Shown piece after piece: positions 1 through 8,008 of a DNA stretch of 29,753 nt (within the stretch, counting starts at the first letter, position 1; the number at the start of each line of letters is the position of its first letter). Under the pieces are notes generated by a model. It searched no databases. It was not told the DNA's origin and saw only the letters and a list, made by a program, of their open reading frames with translations. The position numbers were made by a program, and so were the translations under genes. The DNA lies in assembly GCA_000434015.1 (NCBI GenBank), contig HF999508.1, positions 1-29,753 of the forward strand, given 5' to 3'. This DNA is from Clostridium sp. CAG:571 (GTDB lineage: Bacteria; Bacillota; Clostridia; TANB77; CAG-508).

Positions 1-23
1 TGCGAACATAAAAATAGTTTCAT
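1..23 (-). CDS. 5' end of a gene leaving the window
   Basis: An ATG at 23-21 on the minus strand opens a reading frame (MKLFLCS...) that runs off the left edge. It is preceded by a clear AAAGGAG ribosome binding site at 31-37 with a 7-base gap, and by a sigma-A-like promoter at 62-90. Only seven codons are visible, so nothing can be said about its function. The start is well supported by the binding site and promoter. Confidence 0.6.
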
Positions 24-61
24 CAATATTCTCCTTTATAAATTACTAGTTATCAGTAAGT

Positions 62-90
62 ATATTATCATATTTTATTACATTTTACAA
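62..90 (-). promoter_or_regulatory. Sigma-A-type promoter of the gene starting at 23
   Basis: On the minus strand a TTGTAA -35 element (90-85) is separated by 17 bases from a TAATAT -10 element (67-62). It lies about 40 bases upstream of the ATG at 23. Confidence 0.55.
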
Positions 91-194
91 CTTAAAGAGA
101 TTGATATTATGCCTATTGTAAATTGTATTTTACATTCAAATAAAAGTTGTTCTTTCTAGTAATACCAACTGTTTTATTATCTGAAATAAATTTA

Positions 195-344
195 TATGCA
201 GTCAAAATTGAAGAAAATCAATTAATTATAAAATTGACTGCATATTGACTGCATTTACTTAAAGATTTATAGATTTTATGGAAGTTTTAGAAAGGCTGAA
301 AAAGTTTAAATAAATTGTGTGTAATGCAGTAATAGTCTGCATTT
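195..344. repeat. Cluster of inverted TTGACTGCA / TGCAGTCAA motifs
   Basis: This gene-free stretch holds TGCAGTCAA at 197-205, then TTGACTGCA at 234-242 and again at 245-253, so the first copy faces two inverted copies. A further small palindrome of AATGCAG and CTGCATT arms lies at 322-344. The copies sit upstream of the minus-strand gene starting at 23 and downstream of the tRNA-Pro terminator. They could be operator half-sites or a transcribed hairpin. No ORF of note covers the region. Confidence 0.45.
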
Positions 345-356
345 GCTCATAAATGC

Positions 357-386
357 AAAAAAGAAGAACTCCTAAGAATTCTTCTA
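357..386 (-). terminator. Rho-independent terminator of tRNA-Pro
   Basis: On the minus strand an AGAAGAA / TTCTTCT stem with a 10-base loop is followed by a run of T. It begins a few bases downstream of the encoded CCA of tRNA-Pro. Confidence 0.75.
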
Positions 387-390
387 AATA

Positions 391-466
391 TGGTCGAGGT
401 GACAGGGATCGAACCTGCGACCTCATGGTCCCAAACCACGCGCGCTACCAACTGCGCTACACCTCG
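391..466 (-). tRNA. tRNA-Pro (anticodon TGG)
   Basis: A complete cloverleaf can be drawn on the minus strand. The acceptor arms are CGAGGTG and CACCTCG, the anticodon loop is TTTGGGA with TGG at positions 34-36, the T arm contains GGTTCGATCC, and CCA is encoded (393-391). It has its own promoter (488-516) and terminator (357-386), so it is a single-gene unit. Confidence 0.96.
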
Positions 467-487
467 ATGAATTTCAATGACTTATAT

Positions 488-516
488 AATATATCATATC
501 ACAATTAATTTTTCAA
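488..516 (-). promoter_or_regulatory. Promoter of tRNA-Pro
   Basis: Minus-strand TTGAAA (516-511), a 17-base spacer, and TATATT (493-488), about 22 bases before the tRNA 5' end. Confidence 0.7.
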
Positions 517-556
517 GTATTTTTTAAAATATTTTTCAAAAAATTTATTTTAAGTC

Positions 557-585
557 TTGAATATTTATAAAAAAGCAGTTATAAT
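557..585 (+). promoter_or_regulatory. Promoter of tRNA-Arg
   Basis: TTGAAT (557-562), a 17-base spacer, and a perfect TATAAT (580-585), 17 bases before the mature tRNA 5' end. Confidence 0.75.
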
Positions 586-602
586 ATGTAAAGTACTTTT
601 AT

Positions 603-679
<77 letters not shown>

Positions 680-688
680 ATGTACCTT

Positions 689-725
689 AAAAGAATGAAG
701 AAAAACACTTCATTCTTTTATTTTT
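689..725 (+). terminator. Terminator of tRNA-Arg, probably shared with the convergent oxidoreductase gene
   Basis: An AAGAATGAAG / CTTCATTCTT perfect stem (691-717) with a 7-base loop is followed by a T-rich tail. The convergent minus-strand gene ends at 728, so the hairpin may serve both directions, although the T tract is better on plus. Confidence 0.75.
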
Positions 726-727
726 GT

Positions 728-2236
728 TTAATTATTTATTTTCAAATTTTCAATATCTTTTATGCTTGGAGAATATATGGATTTTCCACTATAATCAAAT
801 CTTGAACCATGACAAGGACAATCCCATGTTTTATCACTACTATTCCAAATTACTTCACACCCCAAATGTGAACATATAGGATTTACAGCATGTAAAATTC
901 CCTTTTCATCTTTGTATATTCCAACTTTTTTTCCTTCTATTTCTACTATTTTTCCTTCTTCTTTATTTATATCATTAATTTTATTATATGGTATTGTCAT
1001 CTTTTTTAAAATTAAAGAACTTGCTGTCTCTTTTAATATATTTTCTACTTCTTTAATATTTTTTATTGGCTCCATTCGCGTTGCTTTAAATAAATTCTCA
1101 TATTTATTATCTTTTTTTAAAATTTTGTCTTTTATAATATTAGCTGCTATATTAGATGTAGTTATTCCCCATTTATTGTATCCTGTTGCTACATATACAT
1201 TAGGCATAAATTTTGAAAATTCACCAATATATGGTATTTTATCCAAAGTAATACAATCTTCTGTACTCCATCTATACATAATTTTGCAATCAGGATATAC
1301 ACTTTTGGCAATTTTTTCTAATTCTTTATAATTATCACCATTATTACTTTCACCTGTTTTATGATCATTTCCTACTATTACTATCATTTTATTTTTTTTA
1401 TTCACATCTATTGTTCTAATAGATATTTTAGGATTATCACTACTTATATATATACCTTCTGGTATGTCATTATTAGTTTCTAAAGCAATTGCATACGACA
1501 TCGACTGATACATTTTTAAAAAGTAAAAACCTGGAGAATTAAATATTGGATAATGTGTAGCAATTATTACATTTTGACATTCCACTATTCCATCTTCAAA
1601 AAACACTAAATATTTATCATTTTTCTTTTTTAAATCATATACTTTTGTTTTTTCAAAAATTTTTCCATTATTATTTTCTATGCAATTTGCTAAACCAATT
1701 AAATATTTCATTATATTAAATTGTGCCTGATTTTTAAATTTAATTGCTGCTAATGCTTTAAATTGTAATTCATTTTTGCTTATAAATTCACTATCAAATC
1801 CAATAGTTTTTAATGCTTCTATTTCTTCTTTTATTTTTTCAATTTTCTCTTCCTTTTTAGTATATACATATGAATCTTGATTTTTAAAATCACATTCTAT
1901 ATTTTCTTTTAATATAATCTTTTTTATATTTTTTATTGCTTCTTCGTTACCCATTAAGTATTTTTGAGCAAATTCTACGCCTTTTGATTCTATTAAATAT
2001 TTATAAAACAAACCATGTTGACTAGTTATTTTTCCAGTTGTATTTCCTGTGGTTTTTTCTCCAATTCTATCTTTTTCTAATATTATAATATTCTGTTTTT
2101 CTTTCGCTAATTCATATCCCACACTCAAACCTGTTATTCCAGCTCCTATTATGCATATATCTGTTTTTATATTATTATTTAATTTTTTATATTCTTTTTT
2201 TATATTTTTTACTGATTCTATCCAATATGAAGACAT
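728..2236 (-). CDS. FAD-dependent oxidoreductase with C-terminal Rieske [2Fe-2S] domain
   Basis: The 502-residue protein starts with a D-amino-acid-oxidase-type FAD-binding fold. The dinucleotide motif GAGITG sits near residues 31-36 and is followed by ILEKDRIGEKTTGNTTGK. The last ~90 residues form a Rieske domain with ligands C455, H457, C473 and H476 (CSHLGC ... CPCHGS). This DAO-plus-Rieske layout is that of B. subtilis YhfW-like proteins, whose substrate is not established. No signal peptide is visible, so it is probably cytoplasmic. The ATG follows an AGGAGG site. It lies 11 bases behind the HtrA-type protease gene on the same strand, so the two are probably co-transcribed. The family is clear; the substrate is unknown. 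Confidence 0.9.
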   Translation of the reverse strand: MSSYWIESVKNIKKEYKKLNNNIKTDICIIGAGITGLSVGYELAKEKQNIIILEKDRIGEKTTGNTTGKITSQHGLFYKYLIESKGVEFAQKYLMGNEEAIKNIKKIILKENIECDFKNQDSYVYTKKEEKIEKIKEEIEALKTIGFDSEFISKNELQFKALAAIKFKNQAQFNIMKYLIGLANCIENNNGKIFEKTKVYDLKKKNDKYLVFFEDGIVECQNVIIATHYPIFNSPGFYFLKMYQSMSYAIALETNNDIPEGIYISSDNPKISIRTIDVNKKNKMIVIVGNDHKTGESNNGDNYKELEKIAKSVYPDCKIMYRWSTEDCITLDKIPYIGEFSKFMPNVYVATGYNKWGITTSNIAANIIKDKILKKDNKYENLFKATRMEPIKNIKEVENILKETASSLILKKMTIPYNKINDINKEEGKIVEIEGKKVGIYKDEKGILHAVNPICSHLGCEVIWNSSDKTWDCPCHGSRFDYSGKSIYSPSIKDIENLKINN

Positions 2237-2247
2237 ATTTTTTCCTC

Positions 2248-3345
2248 CTATTTTTTACTTAATTTTATTTTTATTGTTAAATTTTTTCTATTTCTTAAAA
2301 CATCCAAAACAACTTCATCTCCTGGTTTTTTTGTATATATATATTCTCGTAAATCACACATATTTATTAAATCGTTTCCGTCAATTTTAGTAATTATATC
2401 CCCTACTTTTAATTCTGTTTTTTTAGCAGGTGAATCTTCTGATATTTGCTCAACATATATTCCATTTTGAAACTCTATATTTGGTGTAATATACGAAACA
2501 ATATTTTTATCATATGCAAAAATTCCTATACTTGCTTCTTCAAATTTACCTTCTTTAATAAATTTTTCTACTATATTTTTCACGCAATTTATTGGAACCG
2601 CAAATCCAATTCCTTCTGCTGTTGTTATTTTAACAGTATTAATTCCTATTACTTCTCCATTTACATTAATTAATGGTCCTCCACTATTTCCTGGATTTAT
2701 TGTTGCATCTGTTTGAATTAAATTACTCATATAGTTAACTTTTTCATTTTCTTCTATTTTTATCGTTCTATTTAGAGCACTAATTATTCCTCCTGTTACT
2801 GTTCTTTGAAATTCATATCCAATAGGATTCCCTATCGCATAAACATTTTGTCCAATTTGTAATTGTTTTGAATCTCCCAATTTTGCATATGTTAATCCTT
2901 TCATTGATATTTTTAAAATAGCCAAATCCAGATCAGAATCAGACCAAACGACATCTGCAGTATATGTTGTTCCATTTTCTAGCGTCACATAACATTTATT
3001 ATATTTTTCCCCTGAAACATGCTCATTTGTTAATATATAACCATTTTCTGAAACAATTATTCCACTCCCTAAACCAAGTTTTTTTACTCCATCTTCTAAA
3101 AACACAGTACTTCCTTTATCTTTTATTTTTGAAATTCCAACTATTGTAGAATTAATTTTTTCTAATGTATCAGATATTGATTCCTCACTTGTTTTTTTTT
3201 CATATTTTTCTTCTACAATTTCATTTTCATATGTATTAACATCAATGTTTGCATATATTTTATATATACTTATAAATAAAAATATAAAAAATAATATAAA
3301 TATTAAATTTCTAATTATTTTCTTTATACCTTTATTTTTTAACAT
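2248..3345 (-). CDS. HtrA/DegP-family membrane-anchored serine protease with PDZ domain
   Basis: The 365-residue protein has a short basic N-terminus and one membrane anchor (about residues 12-34). A trypsin-like domain follows with the catalytic triad H109 (TNEHV), D140 (DLDLAIL) and S221 (GNSGGPL). A single C-terminal PDZ domain covers about residues 275-362 (VGDIITKIDG). The protease domain is therefore expected outside the membrane, where HtrA/DegP-type enzymes degrade or refold damaged proteins. The start is an ATG behind a TGGAGGAGA-type ribosome binding site. It is the first gene of a likely two-gene unit with the Rieske oxidoreductase. Its promoter region (3346-3460) is shared back to back with the NRPS gene. 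All key residues are present, so activity is expected; the natural substrates cannot be read from the sequence. Confidence 0.93.
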   Translation of the reverse strand: MLKNKGIKKIIRNLIFILFFIFLFISIYKIYANIDVNTYENEIVEEKYEKKTSEESISDTLEKINSTIVGISKIKDKGSTVFLEDGVKKLGLGSGIIVSENGYILTNEHVSGEKYNKCYVTLENGTTYTADVVWSDSDLDLAILKISMKGLTYAKLGDSKQLQIGQNVYAIGNPIGYEFQRTVTGGIISALNRTIKIEENEKVNYMSNLIQTDATINPGNSGGPLINVNGEVIGINTVKITTAEGIGFAVPINCVKNIVEKFIKEGKFEEASIGIFAYDKNIVSYITPNIEFQNGIYVEQISEDSPAKKTELKVGDIITKIDGNDLINMCDLREYIYTKKPGDEVVLDVLRNRKNLTIKIKLSKK

Positions 3346-3416
3346 ATATTCTCCTCCAGTATTTTTCTTTTATATTATAAATTTACCCTGTATAAATTTT
3401 TTTAATCATTTTTATA

Positions 3417-3444
3417 TTGATTTTTTTTTTTGTTAATATATAAT
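3417..3444 (+). promoter_or_regulatory. Putative promoter of the NRPS operon
   Basis: TTGATT (3417-3422), a 16-base spacer that is mostly a T run, and a perfect TATAAT (3439-3444), 26 bases before the ATG. The T-rich spacer is unusual. I saw no clear operator. Confidence 0.55.
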
Positions 3445-3470
3445 GTATAAAAAACTTATAGGTGGTAATT

Positions 3471-6400
3471 ATGTTTAATCAAAGCTTGTTCGAATTAACC
3501 AATCCACAAAAATCAATTTGGTCTTTAGAACAATTTTATAAAAATACTTCTGTAAATAATATAGGAGGAACACTAATAATAAAAGAAAAAATAGACTTTG
3601 ATTTTCTTGAAAAATCAATAAATTTATTTATTAAAGGAAATGATAGTTTTAATATACAGTTACAATTTGATAAAGATAATTCAATTAAACAATTTTTTTC
3701 AGACTACACTTATCATAAAATAGATTTAATTAACTTAAATTCATATGATGATTTATTAATAAAAGAAAAAGAATTAGTTGATAATTCATTTTCTTTATTA
3801 AATGCTCCCTTATTTAGATTCACAATGTTTAAATTTCCAGATAACTCTGGTGGAATTATCATGATAATACACCATTTAATTTCCGATGCTTTTTCTTGCA
3901 ATTTTGCTGCTAATAAAATTGCTTATATCTATAATTCATTTTTAAATAAAAAAAATATTTTTCCGCACTTTGAATCTTATAAAGAATATATTAATTTCGA
4001 AAACAACTATATTTCTACAACTAAATATCTAAAAGATAAAAATTATTGGAATGAACAATTCTCTACAATTCCAGAAGTAATATCTCTATCCACAATTTCT
4101 AGTAAAACTGTGGATAATTATAAAAATATTAATTCACATAGAGAAACTTTTGTCGTTGAAAAAAAACTACTAGATAAAATAAATAATTTTTGCATTTTAA
4201 AAAAGATTACTAAATTTAATTTTTTTATGGCAATTTATTCATTATATATTGGAAAAGTTACTGATATTAATGATTTTGTTATTGGAACTCCTATTCTTAA
4301 TAGGACAAATTTTAAAGAAAAAAATACTTCTGGTATGTTTATTAATACAATACCATTTAGATTCAATCTTCCGTCAAATATTACTTTCGATGAATATTTA
4401 AGTAATATTTATACTCAAACAATGAATATTTTGCGCCATCAAAGATATTCATATCAATATATCTTAGATGAATTAAACTCTAAAGGATTAAACGTCCCTA
4501 AATTATATAATATTTTACTATCTTATCAAATTGGTCACTCTACTCAATCAGAAACAGATTTTGATTATTCTGTTAATTGGACTCATAGTTCGACAAATTC
4601 TGATGAATTAGATATACATATTTTTGAATATGATGATTCAAAAAATTGCTTAAAAATTGCTTATGATTATCAAATTCAAAAATTTTTTAAAAAAGATATT
4701 TATAATTTACATAGTAGAATTTTAAATATTATAAATCAGATATTATATTGTTCAAAAGTTCAACTATCTGATATTGAATTAATTACTCCTAATGAAAAAT
4801 TATTTATTTTAAATAATTATAACTTAAACCATGAAAAAATTATTACAGATACTGTTGTTGATATGTTTGAAAGACAAGTAGAGCTTACTCCTTATAATAT
4901 AGCAATATCTAAAAACGGTTATAGTATTAATTATACAAATTTAAATAATATGATTAATTATACTTCAGAATATTTAAAGAACATTGGTATATCCGATGGA
5001 GATAAAATTTGTTTATTTTATAACAATTCTATAGAACTTATTATAAATATATTTGCATTGTTAAAATTGTCAGCATGTTATATTCCAATAGACATATCTT
5101 ATCCAAACGACAGAATTAATTATATTTTAGAAAATAGTAATTCTAAATTTATTTTAACAAATTCTAACAATTATCAAAAAATATCAAATTTTTCTGATAA
5201 AATAATAATTATTAATTTAGAAGATATTTTAAAAAACTGTAAAAATACAATATTTCCTAATTTAAAAAATAAAATAAATTTAAAAACTTTAGCTTATATA
5301 ATATATACATCTGGCTCAACAGGAAATCCTAAAGGAGTTGAAATTTGTCATGAAAGTCTATCAAATTATATAAACTGGTGCAAAGATATATATGTAAAAA
5401 ATGATATTTCTAATTTTCCGCTTTATTCATCTATAGCCTTTGATTTAACTGTCACATCAGTTTATACACCTCTTACAACTGGTAATACATTATATATATA
5501 TGAAGATTCAAATCCACAATTACTTTTAAAGAAAATTATAGATGATAAAAAAGTTCAAATATTAAAACTTACGCCAGCACACTTATCCTTATTACAAGAT
5601 ATTATTTCAAACTCAACAATTACAAAATTAATTGTTGGAGGTGATATATTATCAACAGAAATATGCAAAAAAACAACTCAAATATTTAATAATAAAGTTC
5701 AAATATTTAACGAATATGGTCCAACAGAAGCAACTGTAGGATGTATGACTTATACATATTCCAATACAGATGACTATAATTATTCTTCTGTTCCAATTGG
5801 TATTCCAGCAACAAATACAAAAATTTATTTATTAAATAAAGATTTAAATCTAATTCCTTTTGGTTATCCAGGTCAAATATTTATTGGTGGAAAATGTTTA
5901 TCTATTGGATATTTAAATTTGGATAATATAACAAAGGAAAGATTCATAAACTCTCCTTTTTACAATAATGAAACTATTTATTCTACTGGAGATATTGCAA
6001 AACTATTTAATAATGGAATTATGGAATATATAGGAAGAAAAGATTTTCAAGTTAAAATTAATGGCTTTAGAATTGAAATTGGTGAAATTCAGTCAAAAAT
6101 AATGTTATATTCAAATATTCAAAACTGTTATGTAACTGTTATAAATATTAATAATACAAAATTGTTGTGTGCATATTTTGTTGCATCAGAATTAATTGAT
6201 ATAAACGATTTAAAAAATTTTATTATGACTTCATTACCAAAATATATGATTCCTAGTTATTTTATACAATTAGAATCAATTCCTTTAACTGTTAATGGAA
6301 AAATAAATAAATCATTATTACCACTTCCTAATATTGATACAAATATAGAATATGTAGCTCCAGCAACTGAATTAGAACAATTATTATCTAATATTTTTAT

Positions 6401-6725
6401 TAAACTATTAAAAACAGAAAAAATAAGTGTAACTCAAAACATTTTTGATTATTTAATAGATTCTCTTACAATTATAAAAATACAAACCAAACTATATGCT
6501 TTAGGAATATCTATAGATACACAAGTTTTTTACAATTACCCTACAATTAGAGATATTGCCAATTATATTACACATAAATTAAACAATACTATAAATAATT
6601 TAAAAGACATAGAGAATATAAATATTTCAGATATTATATTTCCTATTAATAAAATTAACACTACATATAACAATATATTGTTCTTTCGGTACAACAGGTT
6701 TTTTAGGAATACACATTCTTCATGA
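3471..6725 (+). CDS. Nonribosomal peptide synthetase, condensation-adenylation-carrier part
   Basis: The domains in order are condensation (about 1-430, active-site HHLISDA at 134-140), adenylation (about 455-960, with A3 core TSGSTGNPKG at 613-622, NEYGPTEAT, YSTGD and GRKDFQVKINGFRIEIGE), and carrier protein (phosphopantetheine serine S998 in IDSL). Aligning the pocket by eye to GrsA gives D-L-T-K-I-G-E-V-G-K, one residue from the published asparagine code DLTKLGEVGK. An N-terminal condensation domain with no upstream module suggests acylation of the amino group, for example with a fatty acid. I chose ATG 3471 because AGGTGG at 3460-3465 lies 5 bases upstream; the GTG at 3462 lies inside that site. 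The zero frame stops just after CGG at 6687-6689. A +1 shift there continues into the reductase domain and would give one protein of 1434 residues. The usual carrier GG-H-S motif is degenerate here. Confidence 0.93.
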   Translation: MFNQSLFELTNPQKSIWSLEQFYKNTSVNNIGGTLIIKEKIDFDFLEKSINLFIKGNDSFNIQLQFDKDNSIKQFFSDYTYHKIDLINLNSYDDLLIKEKELVDNSFSLLNAPLFRFTMFKFPDNSGGIIMIIHHLISDAFSCNFAANKIAYIYNSFLNKKNIFPHFESYKEYINFENNYISTTKYLKDKNYWNEQFSTIPEVISLSTISSKTVDNYKNINSHRETFVVEKKLLDKINNFCILKKITKFNFFMAIYSLYIGKVTDINDFVIGTPILNRTNFKEKNTSGMFINTIPFRFNLPSNITFDEYLSNIYTQTMNILRHQRYSYQYILDELNSKGLNVPKLYNILLSYQIGHSTQSETDFDYSVNWTHSSTNSDELDIHIFEYDDSKNCLKIAYDYQIQKFFKKDIYNLHSRILNIINQILYCSKVQLSDIELITPNEKLFILNNYNLNHEKIITDTVVDMFERQVELTPYNIAISKNGYSINYTNLNNMINYTSEYLKNIGISDGDKICLFYNNSIELIINIFALLKLSACYIPIDISYPNDRINYILENSNSKFILTNSNNYQKISNFSDKIIIINLEDILKNCKNTIFPNLKNKINLKTLAYIIYTSGSTGNPKGVEICHESLSNYINWCKDIYVKNDISNFPLYSSIAFDLTVTSVYTPLTTGNTLYIYEDSNPQLLLKKIIDDKKVQILKLTPAHLSLLQDIISNSTITKLIVGGDILSTEICKKTTQIFNNKVQIFNEYGPTEATVGCMTYTYSNTDDYNYSSVPIGIPATNTKIYLLNKDLNLIPFGYPGQIFIGGKCLSIGYLNLDNITKERFINSPFYNNETIYSTGDIAKLFNNGIMEYIGRKDFQVKINGFRIEIGEIQSKIMLYSNIQNCYVTVININNTKLLCAYFVASELIDINDLKNFIMTSLPKYMIPSYFIQLESIPLTVNGKINKSLLPLPNIDTNIEYVAPATELEQLLSNIFIKLLKTEKISVTQNIFDYLIDSLTIIKIQTKLYALGISIDTQVFYNYPTIRDIANYITHKLNNTINNLKDIENINISDIIFPINKINTTYNNILFFRYNRFFRNTHSS
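6681..6692 (+). other. Putative +1 frameshift site TTT-CGG in the NRPS
   Basis: The zero frame reads TTC TTT CGG TAC. Skipping C6687 gives TTC TTT GGT ACA and restores FFGTTGFLG, the expected NADPH-binding GxxGxxG loop of a thioester reductase. Phe-tRNA on TTT could re-pair on TTC after slipping one base. CGG occurs in frame nowhere else in the window except the similar site at 7925. Alternatives are a sequencing error or a real inactivating insertion. Confidence 0.6.
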
Positions 6726-7776
6726 ATTGTTAAATACTACCAATGCTCATATTTATTGTATTATTCGTGAAAAAGATAATATAAATTCTATAGAAAGATT
6801 TAAAGAAAAATATAATTTTTATTATGATGATCTAAATCTATTTATTGATAGAATAATTCCAATTACTGGTGATCTTTGTTCTGAAAAATTTGATTTATTA
6901 GAACAAACTTATTCAAAATTATCTGATATTATAGATTGTGTATTTTCCTCTGCAGCGATTGTAAAACATTTCGGCGATCCAGAACTATTTTACAAAACCA
7001 ATGTTTTAGGAACACAAAAAATTGTAGATTTTTGTGTAAAAAATAATTTACCACTTCATTATATATCAACACTTTCAATATCTGGTTACGGTTTAACTAA
7101 AACACCAAATTATAACTTTACAGAAAATGATTTTTACATCCATCAAGATTATAATAATAATGTATATGTAAAAACTAAATTTCAAGCAGAAGCTATTATA
7201 TTAAACGCATGTAAAGAAAACCACCTAATTGCTTCTATTTATAGAATAGGAAATATTACCAACAGATATTCTGATGGTTTTTTCCAAGAAAATGCCTCCG
7301 AAAATGCCTTTTTAAATAGAATATCTTCAATAATAAATTTAAAATGTATTCCAAAAGAATTGTTAAATTTAGAAATAGAATTTACTCCTGTTGATTATTG
7401 TGCTAAATTTATTGTTCACCTTAGTAAAAATATGTATAACAATTTGAATATTTATCATTTATTTAATAATAATTTAATAACATTTAAAAATTTTATAGAA
7501 ATACTATCCTTATATGGATATAACTTAAAAACTATTTCTTTAGAAGATTTTAAAAAAATCATTTTAAATTCTAATATAAATAGTTTTGGAATTACAAATT
7601 ATCTATCAATTCTAGACAATAAAAATACTTCTTCATTAACTATTGATAATTCTTATACTAATTTATTATTAAACACTTCTAATTTAAACTGGCCTTGTAT
7701 TTCACAAAAATACATAAAAAAAATTATTAATTATTTAAAAAAATATAATTTTATAGGAGATACTTATGAAAACTAA
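6688..7776 (+). CDS. NRPS thioester reductase domain (continuation of 3471-6725 in the +1 frame)
   Basis: This frame encodes an NAD(P)H-dependent thioester reductase of the extended SDR type, the usual releasing domain of C-A-PCP-R synthetases. The GxxGxxG loop (GTTGFLG) is at 6688-6708, followed by CIIREKD, VFSSAAIV and a catalytic YxxxK (YVKTK). Reductive release would yield an aldehyde, or an alcohol after a second reduction. The first in-frame start codon is a TTG at 6727 with no good ribosome binding site. A protein starting there would lack the cofactor loop, so the domain makes sense only when translated as part of the NRPS after a frameshift at 6687. Beyond that point the frame is intact to its stop, with no decay. 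The kinase gene begins inside its last codons. Confidence 0.88.
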   Translation, partial: GTTGFLGIHILHELLNTTNAHIYCIIREKDNINSIERFKEKYNFYYDDLNLFIDRIIPITGDLCSEKFDLLEQTYSKLSDIIDCVFSSAAIVKHFGDPELFYKTNVLGTQKIVDFCVKNNLPLHYISTLSISGYGLTKTPNYNFTENDFYIHQDYNNNVYVKTKFQAEAIILNACKENHLIASIYRIGNITNRYSDGFFQENASENAFLNRISSIINLKCIPKELLNLEIEFTPVDYCAKFIVHLSKNMYNNLNIYHLFNNNLITFKNFIEILSLYGYNLKTISLEDFKKIILNSNINSFGITNYLSILDNKNTSSLTIDNSYTNLLLNTSNLNWPCISQKYIKKIINYLKKYNFIGDTYEN

Positions 7777-8008
7777 AAAAAATAATATTATAACTTATAA
7801 CAAACTTGCTTTTTTTAATGCTATTATTGCTACGATATTAGTTACAATTTTATATTTTGCACTACCTAAAGTTTTAAATTATCCATCTAATACAATTGAT
7901 AATGATTTTCAGCGCAAAGTAGTCCGGAATTACTTATACTTCACAATTTATAATATTAGCTACTATAATTGTATTATTTATTTATTTTTTTGTACGCCTT
8001 GTATATAA
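7766..8008 (+). CDS. Sensor histidine kinase, N-terminal part before the +1 shift
   Basis: The ATG at 7766 follows an AGGAGA site (7755-7760) and overlaps the NRPS stop by 11 bases, implying translational coupling. The frame encodes a first membrane segment (about residues 14-36, AFFNAIIATILVTILYFALP) and then a short loop ending FQRKVV at the CGG codon 7925-7927. After that codon the zero frame gives an unconvincing tail and stops at 8006. The +1 frame gives a good second membrane segment and runs into the kinase. I therefore read this as the start of one 664-residue kinase spanning 7766-9761, not as a separate 80-residue protein. Confidence 0.7.
   Translation: MKTKKNNIITYNKLAFFNAIIATILVTILYFALPKVLNYPSNTIDNDFQRKVVRNYLYFTIYNISYYNCIIYLFFCTPCI
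7919..7931 (+). other. Putative +1 frameshift site GTC-CGG in the histidine kinase
   Basis: The zero frame reads GTA GTC CGG AAT. Skipping C7925 gives GTA GTC GGA ATT and continues as VVGITYTSQFIIL into the kinase. A TAG at 7920-7922 in the downstream frame means the shift must occur after it. Good membrane sequence in the new frame places the shift before about 7945. As at 6687, the base to be skipped is the C of a CGG codon. Confidence 0.6.

Noticed and set aside
3462..3470. GTG start for the NRPS at 3462
   Set aside because: The GTG is part of the AGGTGG ribosome binding site; ATG 3471 has the right spacing.
6727..7776. Reductase as an independent gene starting at TTG 6727
   Set aside because: It would lack the cofactor-binding loop encoded at 6688-6708 and has no ribosome binding site.
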